From contig NZ_AWFG01000063.1 of NCBI RefSeq assembly GCF_000682695.1, forward strand, positions 160,057-224,056: 64,000 bases of DNA. The letters are read 5' to 3'. Positions 27,094 through 35,348 of this stretch are shown in pieces. The position numbers and the translations under genes were made by a program. Each line of letters opens with the position of its first letter. The first letter of the stretch is position 1. The notes beneath the pieces are model-generated. The model ran no database searches. It saw nothing but the letters and a program-made list of their open reading frames with translations, and was not told the origin of the DNA. Source of the stretch: Hyphomonas chukchiensis (GTDB lineage Bacteria > Pseudomonadota > Alphaproteobacteria > Caulobacterales > Hyphomonadaceae).

Positions 27094-28425
27094 ATGGCTG
27101 CAGATACTGCACAGAGCATTGAACATCCCGCACTGAAGCGTCCCAAGGTTTCGGACCGTGAACCCTTGCATCCCGGCTACCTGCGCGTTGGCGAGGAAGT
27201 GCCACCGGCCTCCAGCGTCGACATCAAGACCGTCGACATTGTTGATCCGGAAATCTGGCGTCAGGGAAAATATTGGGAGCTGCTCGAGCGCCTGCGCAAC
27301 GAAGACCCCATCCATTTCACGCCTGACAGCTTTGTCGGCCCCTACTGGTCCATCACGCGCTATGAAGACATCATGGCCATCGATACGGACCACAAGCGCT
27401 TCTCCTCAAGCTGGGAGCATGGTGGCATCACGTTGGGCGAGCCGCTTGAAGATTTCGAAATGCCGATGTTCATCGCGATGGATGAGCCCCGCCACTCCGA
27501 GCAGCGCAAGACAGTCCAGCCGGCCGTCGCGCCGAACATGCTCAAGGAGTATGAATCCCTTATCCGTTCGCGGACGCAGGGCCTTCTCGACAGCCTGCCG
27601 GTCGGAGAACCTTTTGACTGGGTCGATACCGTCTCGGTCGAACTGACCACCATGATGCTGGCGACGCTCTTCGACTATCCGTTTGAGCGCCGGCGCGACC
27701 TGACCCGCTGGTCGGACGTCGCGACCAACATGAACAATCCTGACATCTGCCCCGGTGGGGAAGAACAGTGGAAACAGGAGATGATGACCTGCCTCACGAC
27801 GTTCATGGGCCTGTTCCAGGAACGCGGCGCCATGGATGAGAAGAACGATCTCATCAGCCTGCTGGCGCATGGCGAAAAGACCCGCAACATGACGCCGATG
27901 GAGCTGCTGGGTAACGTCATCCTGCTCATCGTGGGCGGCAATGACACGACCCGCAACTCGATGACGGGTTCGGTCTACGCCCTGAACAAGTTCCCGTCTG
28001 AATACGAGAAGCTGAAAGCTGATCATTCGCTGATCCCGAACATGGTATCCGAGACGATCCGCTGGCAAACGCCACTGGCCTTCATGCGCCGTACAGCGCT
28101 GGAAGATGTCGAGATGGGCGGTAAAACCATCCACAAAGGCGACCAGGTCGCCATGTGGTATGTCTCCGGCAACCGCGACGAACGCTTCTGGGACCGCCCG
28201 AACGATTATATCATCGACCGCCCGAATGCCCGCCGCCACATCTCGTTCGGCTTCGGCATCCACCGCTGCGTCGGCAACCGCCTTGCGGAGCTGCAGCTGC
28301 AGATCCTGTGGCAGGAGATCATGGAACGCTTCAGCCATATCGAAGTGCTGGACGAGCCATCGCTGACGTCCGGCGCCTTCGTGAAGGGCTACACCTGGAT
28401 GCCGGTGATCTGCCATCCGAAATAA
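27094..28425 (+). CDS. Cytochrome P450 of the CYP153 family (alkane/fatty-acid omega-hydroxylase)
   Basis: A 443-residue soluble class I P450. Motifs: GPYWSITRYEDIMAID near the N-terminus, I-helix VGGNDTTRNSMTGSV, ExxR in SETIRWQTPLAFMRRTALED, and heme-binding FGFGIHRCVGNRLAELQLQIL with the proximal Cys. These match CYP153A enzymes, which hydroxylate the terminal carbon of medium-chain alkanes. ATG 27094 has a strong ribosome site (GGAGG). No ferredoxin or ferredoxin-reductase gene is adjacent, so electrons must come from partners encoded elsewhere. Confidence 0.92.
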   Translation: MAADTAQSIEHPALKRPKVSDREPLHPGYLRVGEEVPPASSVDIKTVDIVDPEIWRQGKYWELLERLRNEDPIHFTPDSFVGPYWSITRYEDIMAIDTDHKRFSSSWEHGGITLGEPLEDFEMPMFIAMDEPRHSEQRKTVQPAVAPNMLKEYESLIRSRTQGLLDSLPVGEPFDWVDTVSVELTTMMLATLFDYPFERRRDLTRWSDVATNMNNPDICPGGEEQWKQEMMTCLTTFMGLFQERGAMDEKNDLISLLAHGEKTRNMTPMELLGNVILLIVGGNDTTRNSMTGSVYALNKFPSEYEKLKADHSLIPNMVSETIRWQTPLAFMRRTALEDVEMGGKTIHKGDQVAMWYVSGNRDERFWDRPNDYIIDRPNARRHISFGFGIHRCVGNRLAELQLQILWQEIMERFSHIEVLDEPSLTSGAFVKGYTWMPVICHPK

Positions 28426-28459
28426 GCGTGTTGGCTGACGCCGCGCAAAGCCTGATAAG

Positions 28460-28490
28460 CCTCCCATCAGATCCTGATGGGAGGTTTTTT
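28460..28490 (+). terminator. Rho-independent terminator of CYP153 overlapping the next gene's ribosome site
   Basis: A perfect 11-bp stem (CCTCCCATCAG / CTGATGGGAGG) with an ATC loop is followed by six T. The right arm supplies GGGAGG, placed 7 nt before the nitroreductase ATG at 28492, so the same bases serve as terminator stem and Shine-Dalgarno sequence. Confidence 0.85.
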
Positions 28491-28491
28491 C

Positions 28492-29163
28492 ATGGACGTA
28501 TCCACCGCTGTCGCCCAGCGCATTTCAACGCGCGCCTTCAAGCCTGACGCGCTTTCCGAAGCCGATGTACGTGAATGGCTGACCGCTGCGCAGCGGGCGC
28601 CTTCGGGGGGGAATGTGCAGCCTTGGCGGGTGATTGTGGTTTCGGGGGATGCGAAGGATGCGGTGATCGCCAAGGCGGCTGAGGTGCTGAAGGACAGTCC
28701 GGCGGGCCAGCCGACGGACCGGGCGATCTATCCCAAGGACCTGTGGGAACCCCACGAAGCGCGCCGCCGGCGTGTGGGAGAGATGATGTACGAAGCGCTG
28801 GAAATCCCGCGCAGCGACCGTGCCGCGAAGCTCGCCTGGTTTGCCAACAATTACCGCTTCTTCGGCGCGCCTGCTGCAGTATTCATTGTGATTGACGAGC
28901 GCATGGGCCACGGCCAGTGGGGCCATACCGGCATGTACATGCAGACTTTGGCCCTGCTCGCAGAGGAGCGCGGATGGGGGACATGCATGCAGGAATGCTG
29001 GGGCATTTTGCGGCCGATGCTGAAGGAACACTTCGGGCTTGGCGAGACCGAAATGGTCTGGTGCGCGATGGCTGTTGGCGTTCCGGATCCCGATCACAAG
29101 GTCAATTCGCTGCGCGCTGAACGGGCCGATCTGGACGAAATTGCGGAGCTCAAGGGGTTTTAG
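28492..29163 (+). CDS. Nitroreductase family protein
   Basis: FMN-dependent NAD(P)H oxidoreductase of about 223 residues. The N-terminal RISTRAFKPDALSEADV and AAQRAPSGGNVQPWRVIVV are the FMN-binding signature, with GWGTCMQECWGILRP and VWCAMAVGVPDPDHKVN further on. Members reduce nitro compounds, quinones or enones; the natural substrate is unknown. ATG 28492 lies 1 nt after the terminator T-run; the upstream start at 28477 falls inside the hairpin. Confidence 0.87.
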   Translation: MDVSTAVAQRISTRAFKPDALSEADVREWLTAAQRAPSGGNVQPWRVIVVSGDAKDAVIAKAAEVLKDSPAGQPTDRAIYPKDLWEPHEARRRRVGEMMYEALEIPRSDRAAKLAWFANNYRFFGAPAAVFIVIDERMGHGQWGHTGMYMQTLALLAEERGWGTCMQECWGILRPMLKEHFGLGETEMVWCAMAVGVPDPDHKVNSLRAERADLDEIAELKGF

Positions 29164-29245
29164 GAGTCCGTTCCCGGGTCTTAACGGGGACTTCCGAGTC
29201 CATTCCCGGACCATTCCCGGCCCATTTGCGACCTAATCCTGCCCC

Positions 29246-29872
29246 ATGGCAGTGCTTTCTAGGGCCATGATCACGCGTCGTGCTGCCCTGTCCGGCCTTG
29301 TGGCCCTCCCTCTCATCCCGAGCGTCACGGGTGAGCGGCTGGTGCCCTGGGAGACGCGGCTTATCCTCGCCGCGCGTCGCCAGATCGGCGTCACGGTGAG
29401 CTATGACCCGGCCTATGTCAGCCTGGACTATCCGAACGGCGATGTTCCACGAGAACAGGGCGTGTGTACGGATGTCGTGATCCGGGCCTATCGGGACGCG
29501 TTCGACTTCGACCTGCAATCAGCCGTGCATGAGGACATGAAGGCGGCGTTCAGTGTCTATCCGAAGACCTGGGGCCTGACGCGGACGGATCGGAATATCG
29601 ACCATCGCCGGGTGCCGAACCTTGAGACCTATTTCCGGCGGCATGGAGAGGCCTTGCCCACTCCCGCCTCACTGACGGACTGGCAACCCGGCGACCTCTA
29701 CACGATGCGCCTGAATGGCAACCTGCCGCACATCGGGATCGTCTCAGACCGGGTGACAGCCATGGGGCATCATTATGTGCTTCACAATATCGGCGCAGGC
29801 ACGGCTGAGGACGACATCCTCGGCCTGTTCGATGAGGAAAGGCGGTTCCGGTTCGAACCGCCGGGCGTGTGA
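29246..29872 (+). CDS. DUF1287 exported protein (YijF-like)
   Basis: A 208-residue protein with a short Tat-like or Sec signal (MITRRAALSGLVALPLIP from the ATG at 29267, which is an alternative start). The DUF1287 body includes ARRQIGVTVSYDPAYVSLDYPNGD-type sequence with GVCTDVVIRAYR, HEDM, WQPGDLYTMRL, HIGIVSD and HNIGAGTAEDD. The Cys and His arrangement resembles NlpC/P60-like amidases, but activity is unproven. Upstream 29164-29245 contains three TTCCCGG-type short repeats of no clear meaning. Confidence 0.8.
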   Translation: MAVLSRAMITRRAALSGLVALPLIPSVTGERLVPWETRLILAARRQIGVTVSYDPAYVSLDYPNGDVPREQGVCTDVVIRAYRDAFDFDLQSAVHEDMKAAFSVYPKTWGLTRTDRNIDHRRVPNLETYFRRHGEALPTPASLTDWQPGDLYTMRLNGNLPHIGIVSDRVTAMGHHYVLHNIGAGTAEDDILGLFDEERRFRFEPPGV

Positions 29873-29873
29873 C

Positions 29874-30923
29874 CTATTCCTCGTCGTCCCAGTCGCTCAT
29901 CGGGCGTTCCGGCTCACGCGGATTGGAGGCGAGCTGAATGACGGCGGCCTTGACCGCTGCACGGTCGAAATCCTCGTCTTCCTCAGGCGTGGTCGGGCGC
30001 GGCTTCAGGTAGGTGAAAACGCTGACAGAGCTGTCGTCAGATTCATCGTCTTCTGCCTCGCCAGCCATGGCATCTTCAGTCAGTTCCAATTCGGTATCGT
30101 CTGTTTGTGTCTCGTCGGATACGCCCGCTTCAGCGTTCTCGGCGGGCTCGTCCGCATCCTCGATATCCATGTAATCGGTGACGAAGGCGTCGACGGTTTC
30201 GGCCTCGTGGCGATCTTCGATCAGGACGTCTTCTTCGTTGAGGGCTTCCTCGTCCGGCATCTGGAAGCCGGATGGGATAACATCGGACAAGAGGCCTTCA
30301 GCTTCGAGATCTGCCTTGCCCGGCAAGGTGTCGAGGCTTTCAAGGCCGAAATGCTCAAGGAAGGCATCGGTGGTGCCATAGGTCATCGGCTGGCCGGGCG
30401 TCTTGCGGCGCCCCTTGATCTTGACCCAGCCGGCTTCCATCAGCGAGTCGATGGTCGTCTTGGCGACGGCGACGCCGCGCACGGCCTCGATTTCGGCGCG
30501 CGTGACAGGCTGGCCATAGGCGATGATCGCGAGCGTCTCAAGCGCAGCCTGACCCAGCTTCTTCTGGACCTGACGCTCTTCGACAAAAAGGTAGGAAAGG
30601 TCCTGAGCGGTCTGGAAGCGCCATTTACCGGCGACCTCAACGAGGTTCACGCCGCGATTGGCATACATCGCGCGCAGCGACATCAGCACCTCGGCCGACT
30701 CGACGCCATGCGGCAGGATTTCGGCAATCTGGTCAGCCGAGAGAGGCTCGCCAGCGGCAAACAGGATGGCCTCCGCGCGACGGATTCCTTCCGACAAGGC
30801 CTCCTGCATTCCGCCTTCCAGCGCCGCTTCGGAGCGCTTGTAGGCGAAGGACAGCTGGGCCATGGGATCCCGCGTCTCTTCCTGTGAATCATCCATCATT
30901 TCAAACTTCTCAAGCGGTTGCAT
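29874..30923 (-). CDS. scpB: Segregation and condensation protein B with long acidic tail
   Basis: A 349-residue ScpB, the winged-helix subunit of the Smc-ScpAB chromosome condensin. Core residues about 35-215 contain EAILFAAGEPLSADQIAEIL, ETLAIIAYGQPVTRAEIEAVRG and YGTTDAFLEHFGL. Typical ScpB is about 200 residues; here a further 130 or so are very acidic (DDTELELTEDAMAGEAEDD) and end near SDWDDEE. ATG 30923 has a strong ribosome site (GGAGGGCAGGG) and overlaps the scpA stop by 14 bp; upstream in-frame starts lie inside scpA. Confidence 0.92.
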   Translation of the reverse strand: MQPLEKFEMMDDSQEETRDPMAQLSFAYKRSEAALEGGMQEALSEGIRRAEAILFAAGEPLSADQIAEILPHGVESAEVLMSLRAMYANRGVNLVEVAGKWRFQTAQDLSYLFVEERQVQKKLGQAALETLAIIAYGQPVTRAEIEAVRGVAVAKTTIDSLMEAGWVKIKGRRKTPGQPMTYGTTDAFLEHFGLESLDTLPGKADLEAEGLLSDVIPSGFQMPDEEALNEEDVLIEDRHEAETVDAFVTDYMDIEDADEPAENAEAGVSDETQTDDTELELTEDAMAGEAEDDESDDSSVSVFTYLKPRPTTPEEDEDFDRAAVKAAVIQLASNPREPERPMSDWDDEE

Positions 30924-31743
30924 CCCTGCCCTCCCCGGGGTTGGTTGTTGCATTACGCAGGTATAGTGGCGCAAAGTGGGCGTCCTGGCGCACGTCGACT
31001 TCCCCGTCACGGGCGAGTTCGAGCGCCGCCGAAAAGACGCTGGCGGTAACGGACCTTGGCGGCAGATCCGGGTCGACATCCGTCATCGTTGTCCGGATCT
31101 CGTCGAGCGTTGACCACTGGGTGAGCTGGCTGCGTAGTGCGCGCAGTGTGGTGCGCGCCAGTTCCAGCGGCAAGACGAATTGCTGCTCAATCTTGTGAGG
31201 CGCTTCCTTTTCCTTGCGCTCACGAATGGCGCCAAAGGCTTGCGTCAGCTCGTAGAGCGACGCCTTGAACTCGGTATGCTTGACGACGACTGGCTGCTCG
31301 GGCCGGCCGCGCAGGAAGATGACATTGTTGAGGACAGGCCCTGCTTCCAGTTCTTCAACGGCGGTGCGCATGGCATCGAGACGTTTCAGCCGGAAGGCCA
31401 GCCGTTCGGCCATTTCCTCGCCGCTCGGCTCGTCCTCATCCAGCTTTTCGGGCTTGGGCAGAAGGAGACGCGACTTCATATAGGCAAGCCATGAGGCCAT
31501 CAGCAGATAGTCTGCTGCGAGATCCATACGCTTCGACTTCGCGTCTTCAATGAAGCCGAGATACTGGACGGCCAGGTCGAGGATGGACAGGTGGAGCAGG
31601 TCTACCTTCTGGCGGCGGGCCAGTTCCAGCAGGAGGTGGAGCGGGCCTTCATAGCCATCGACATCGACGCGGAAGACATCCCCCGCTTCGGCGTCCTGCG
31701 CGTCTGCCGACAGCGCATCGATGGAGATGGCGTCAACGCTCAT
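30910..31743 (-). CDS. scpA: Segregation and condensation protein A
   Basis: Kleisin subunit of the Smc-ScpAB complex, 277 residues. The N-terminus FRVDVDGYEGPLHLLLELAR and ADYLLMASWLAYMKSRLLLP are the ScpA signature; the C-terminal winged helix contains ASVFSAALELARDGEVDVRQ. Overlaps scpB and, by 4 bp, nagZ, forming a tight SPOR-nagZ-scpA-scpB operon that is common in alphaproteobacteria. Confidence 0.95.
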   Translation of the reverse strand: MSVDAISIDALSADAQDAEAGDVFRVDVDGYEGPLHLLLELARRQKVDLLHLSILDLAVQYLGFIEDAKSKRMDLAADYLLMASWLAYMKSRLLLPKPEKLDEDEPSGEEMAERLAFRLKRLDAMRTAVEELEAGPVLNNVIFLRGRPEQPVVVKHTEFKASLYELTQAFGAIRERKEKEAPHKIEQQFVLPLELARTTLRALRSQLTQWSTLDEIRTTMTDVDPDLPPRSVTASVFSAALELARDGEVDVRQDAHFAPLYLRNATTNPGEGRDATA

Positions 31744-32777
31744 GCCATCGCCTTGAATTCAGGAAAGAGTTCGTGGAAACGGGCCCATCCGGCCTGACCG
31801 TCAAAAGGTTGTTCATTCGCTGCCATGGCTTCGGCACGGTCAGCGCGCTGGAGCGCCTTACCGGCCAGAAGCGGCGAGGCTTCGGCCACTTCGGTCATCT
31901 CGGCGAGGATCGCTTCGTCGTCCTTCAGGAAGCCGGAACAGTGCAGCAGCATGTCACAGCCGGCGGCAATTGCCCCGTCTGCACGCGTCGTCAGGCTGCC
32001 GCCCAGCGCCCTCATCCCCAGATCATCGCTCATCAGCAGGCCATCAAACCCGATTCGCTCGCGAATGATGCCTTGAATCAGCTTTTGCGACAGGGTGGCC
32101 GCAACGCCTGGATCGATGGCGTCATAGGCAATATGGGCCGTCATTGCCATTGGCGCGTCGGCGAGTCGTGCAAAGGCGTCGAAATCCTTGGCCAGTTCCT
32201 GCTCACTGGCTGTGACGCGGGGCAGTTCGAGGTGGCTGTCCGACATCGACCGGCCATGGCCGGGGATATGTTTCACCACGCCCGCGACGCCACCATCGGC
32301 AAGGCCTTTGAGCGCGGCGCGGGCAAGGTCTGCCACCTGTTCCGGCTCTGTGCCGAAGGCCCGGTCGCCGATCACGTCATGCGCGCCGGGCACCGGCAGA
32401 TCTACCACGGGCGCACAGTCGGCATGGATGGACATGGAGGCGAGTTCGGCGGCGATGAGGCGGTGGCCCAGCCATGCGGCTTCACGGCCACGTTCAGGGT
32501 CTGTCTTGTAGAGCAGCGCATAGTCTTCACCGCGCGGGAAAAGCGGCCATTCCGGCGCCTTGAGGCGGGCGACGCGGCCCCCTTCCTGATCGATGAAGAT
32601 GAGGGTCTCGCGGCCCGTGGCATCCCAGATGTCGCTGACCAGCTGGCGGATCTGCGTTTTCGACACGCAGGAGCGGCCCATCAGGATGACGCCCCACGGA
32701 TTTTGCGTGGCGAAGAGGGTCTTTTCCCCCGAAGTCAGTTGCGCGCCAGAGACGCTGAGGATGCAAGCCTTATTCAC
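31740..32777 (-). CDS. nagZ: Beta-N-acetylhexosaminidase NagZ
   Basis: Glycoside hydrolase family 3 enzyme of 345 residues that removes GlcNAc from muropeptides during cell-wall recycling. Key motifs: LIFIDQEGGRVARL, CAPVVDLPV, the catalytic loop KHIPGHGRSMSDSH (Asp/His pair), and nucleophile Asp in LLMSDDLGM. Initiation is at GTG 32777, whose first base is the last-but-two base of the upstream stop codon (TAGTG overlap), so translation is coupled to the SPOR gene. Confidence 0.95.
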   Translation of the reverse strand: MNKACILSVSGAQLTSGEKTLFATQNPWGVILMGRSCVSKTQIRQLVSDIWDATGRETLIFIDQEGGRVARLKAPEWPLFPRGEDYALLYKTDPERGREAAWLGHRLIAAELASMSIHADCAPVVDLPVPGAHDVIGDRAFGTEPEQVADLARAALKGLADGGVAGVVKHIPGHGRSMSDSHLELPRVTASEQELAKDFDAFARLADAPMAMTAHIAYDAIDPGVAATLSQKLIQGIIRERIGFDGLLMSDDLGMRALGGSLTTRADGAIAAGCDMLLHCSGFLKDDEAILAEMTEVAEASPLLAGKALQRADRAEAMAANEQPFDGQAGWARFHELFPEFKAMA

Positions 32778-33628
32778 TATCCAGTCACCACAATGCAGTT
32801 TTCGCCAGCTGCCTTCAGCGCATCGCAGAAGGCAGCCGCTTCCGATCTTTCGGCAAAGGTGCCGACGCGCAAGCGGTAAAACACACCCTTGGCGCCGAGA
32901 TCGGCGCGCTGGATCTGCTTTGAGGCGCCCTGATAGATATCCGGGCGGGAGCTGGACGCCTTGCGCCAGGCGGCTTCGGCGGCCTCTTCGGAGCGGAAAG
33001 CGGCGACTTGGACCATAAAGGCGCCATCGGCCGCGAATTCGAACTCGGACATGGCCTGTTGCCGGGGCATGGGCTGGGCCGCCATCGGCATCGGAACCGG
33101 GTTCACGGCAGCGACTTCAAGGTCTTCGTCCGATTCGGCAGGGCGGGAATCAAGGTCGGCGAGCGCCTTCACCTGATCCGCAACGGCATTTGGCATGCCG
33201 TTTTCGGGGTCTGTCTCGTCAGCGCTGGCTGATTCGATTCCCGGCCGGAGCTCTATCGGGGGACCACCCTGCAGGAATTCAGTGCTGCGCTCTTCATCGG
33301 CCAGTTCGGCATCCTGCGCGGCGGGGCGGTCAGAGGCGTCCATCTGGTCGTAGAAACGCTTGTCGGTGTCGGGCACGGCAACGCCGCCGCGGTCTTCCGG
33401 GGTGCGCTTGTAGGGCTGGGAATCGGCGATAACACTTGGGATCCCGGCGCCATTGGCACGGACGCCCTGCCGGTAGGTGTTCCAGACGACGGCGCCGAAA
33501 ACGAGCAGGACGCCGATGGCGAGCGCCAGTATCAGCGGCCCACGGGCGGTCTCATCATCGCGGATTTCGAATCCCCGGTAGTCATCCTCGAAGGGCGAAT
33601 AATCGCCCCCGTTGCGTGATCTGCCCAT
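32777..33628 (-). CDS. SPOR-domain membrane protein
   Basis: A 283-residue bitopic protein. An acidic cytoplasmic N-terminus is followed by one membrane helix (PLILALAIGVLLVFGAVVW, residues about 31-50), a long low-complexity acidic periplasmic linker, and a C-terminal SPOR domain (FMVQVAAFRSEEAAEAAW, RVGTFAERSEAAAFCDAL, CIVV). SPOR domains bind denuded septal peptidoglycan, so a role in division or pole growth is likely. First gene of the operon with nagZ-scpA-scpB. The usual upstream neighbour argS is absent. Confidence 0.88.
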   Translation of the reverse strand: MGRSRNGGDYSPFEDDYRGFEIRDDETARGPLILALAIGVLLVFGAVVWNTYRQGVRANGAGIPSVIADSQPYKRTPEDRGGVAVPDTDKRFYDQMDASDRPAAQDAELADEERSTEFLQGGPPIELRPGIESASADETDPENGMPNAVADQVKALADLDSRPAESDEDLEVAAVNPVPMPMAAQPMPRQQAMSEFEFAADGAFMVQVAAFRSEEAAEAAWRKASSSRPDIYQGASKQIQRADLGAKGVFYRLRVGTFAERSEAAAFCDALKAAGENCIVVTG

Positions 33629-33738
33629 GGAATACTTCCTTCAGAACAATTTGCTGAGGTTAATATTAGGGGCCGTTTCGTTAATGACGCTTGAACATTC
33701 ATGGGATTTGCCCCGGGCGCGCTGTATTCATTCGCAAA

Positions 33739-34911
33739 TCAGCGCATGCCGCTGGGGTCAAACAGGCGGCGGTGCTCTTCCATGGCGAAGGTATCGGTCA
33801 TGCCGGCGATATAGTCGCAGACAATGCGGGCACGGCGGCCTTCGGTGACCTGGGCCGCATCATGGCGCCAGGGCGGCGGCAGGGTTTCGGGCTCGGCGAG
33901 GAAGATGTCGAACAGGTCGGCCAGGAGGCGCTTGGCCTGGCTGCGCATGCGGTTGACCTTGTAATGCTTGTACATGCGCTCGTAGAGAAAAGCCCGCAGG
34001 GGACGCTGGCGCTCGGCTAGCGCATCGGAGAAAGCGACGAGGGGCACATCCATGGCGCGGACGGCAGCGGCGCTTTGGGGCTGGTGGAGGGCGATGCGGC
34101 GGCGGGTTTCGTCGGTCACGTCATTGATCCAGATGCCGATGAGGCGCCGGACGGCCTCGTAGGTGACCATGCGGTCGCTGAGGTGGGGGTATTCGATACG
34201 CACGCCCCGGAAGGCATCGCCGACGACTGGGATATCCTTCAGGTCGTCGATGGTGAACAGGCCGGAGGCGATGCCGTCGTCGATGTCGTGATTATTGTAG
34301 GCGATGTCGTCGGACAGGGCAGCGACCTGGGCTTCCGGGCCGGCGAACTGGTCGGGCTCGAGGTCGGCAAGCTGGTGGAAGTTGCGGAAGGCGGCGGGCA
34401 GGCTGCTGATCGGCGTATCGGGGCCGGTGACGGGGCCATTGTGCTTGACGAGGCCTTCCAGCATTTCCCAACTGAGGTTCAGGCCGTCGAAATTGGGGTA
34501 GCGGACCTCCAGCTTGGTGACAATGCGCAGGGTCTGGGCGTTGTGATCGAAGCCCTCATAGTCCGTCATGCACGCGTCGAGCTGGTCCTCGCCGGCATGA
34601 CCGAAGGGTGGATGGCCGAGATCATGGGCGAGCGAGAGGGCCTCGGCGAGGTCTTCATCAAGGCCAAGCGTGCGGGCGATGCTGCGGGCGATCTGGGCGA
34701 CTTCGAGGGAATGCGTGAGGCGCGTGCGGTAATGGTCGCCCTCATGGGCCACGAAAACCTGTGTTTTCTGCTTCAGGCGGCGGAAAGCGGTGGAGTGGAC
34801 GATCCTGTCGCGGTCACGCTGGAACGGCGTTCGGGTCGCTGACGGGGCCTCCTCATGATAGCGCCCGCGGCTGTCTTCGTGACGTGTCGCAAACACTGCT
34901 CTCTTTTCCAT
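33739..34911 (-). CDS. dgt: Deoxyguanosinetriphosphate triphosphohydrolase-like protein
   Basis: HD-domain dNTPase of 390 residues from ATG 34911. HD motifs: HSTAFRRLKQKTQVF, RLTHSLEVAQIARSIAR, and LAHDLGHPPFGHAGE with the metal-binding His-Asp pair, then YNNHDIDDG. Such proteins hydrolyse dNTPs to deoxynucleosides and triphosphate. The open frame extends to 35367 but that part lies over the erpA-like gene on the other strand. Divergent from it, 27 bp apart. Confidence 0.92.
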   Translation of the reverse strand: MEKRAVFATRHEDSRGRYHEEAPSATRTPFQRDRDRIVHSTAFRRLKQKTQVFVAHEGDHYRTRLTHSLEVAQIARSIARTLGLDEDLAEALSLAHDLGHPPFGHAGEDQLDACMTDYEGFDHNAQTLRIVTKLEVRYPNFDGLNLSWEMLEGLVKHNGPVTGPDTPISSLPAAFRNFHQLADLEPDQFAGPEAQVAALSDDIAYNNHDIDDGIASGLFTIDDLKDIPVVGDAFRGVRIEYPHLSDRMVTYEAVRRLIGIWINDVTDETRRRIALHQPQSAAAVRAMDVPLVAFSDALAERQRPLRAFLYERMYKHYKVNRMRSQAKRLLADLFDIFLAEPETLPPPWRHDAAQVTEGRRARIVCDYIAGMTDTFAMEEHRRLFDPSGMR

Positions 34912-34938
34912 TGGCCAATTCGTCCCTATCTTGTGTGG

Positions 34939-35280
34939 ATGAGCACCGTAACAGCCCCTGATGTGACCCTGTCCGCCTCCGCTGCCAAGCGGATTAATGC
35001 GATTCTGGCCAAACAGGACGGCGCAGCCTTCCTGCGCGTGTCTGTCGAAGGCGGCGGATGTTCGGGCTTTTCCTACAAGTTCGACTTTGCCGATGCGGCC
35101 AATGCCGACGACCTGGTGGTCGAGCGCGATGGCGCGCATGTACTGATCGACGAAATGAGCCTCGAATTCCTGCACGGCGCCGAGATCGACTTCTCGACCG
35201 AACTGATCGGCGCGGCTTTCAAGATCAAGAACCCGAATGCGACAGCGGCCTGCGGTTGCGGGACCAGTTTCTCGATCTGA
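34939..35280 (+). CDS. erpA: A-type iron-sulfur cluster carrier (ErpA/IscA-like)
   Basis: A 113-residue HesB/IscA-fold protein that receives and delivers Fe-S clusters. The three ligand cysteines are in GGGCSGFSYKF and the C-terminal AACGCGTSFSI (C-x-C), the family signature. ErpA or IscA cannot be separated by sequence alone here; the C-terminal GCGTSF and lack of an isc/suf context favour ErpA. ATG 34939 gives the normal length; the ORF runs back to 34855 into the divergent dgt start. Confidence 0.88.
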   Translation: MSTVTAPDVTLSASAAKRINAILAKQDGAAFLRVSVEGGGCSGFSYKFDFADAANADDLVVERDGAHVLIDEMSLEFLHGAEIDFSTELIGAAFKIKNPNATAACGCGTSFSI

Positions 35281-35348
35281 CCTGACCCTGCGTCCGGCTC
35301 GCACGGACATGTCATTGCGCGTATGCTCCTGTTCAGGAGGACGACAGC

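Noticed and set aside
29164..29222. Three short TTCCCGG repeats before the DUF1287 gene
   Set aside because: Units are short, unevenly spaced and GC-rich; likely chance.
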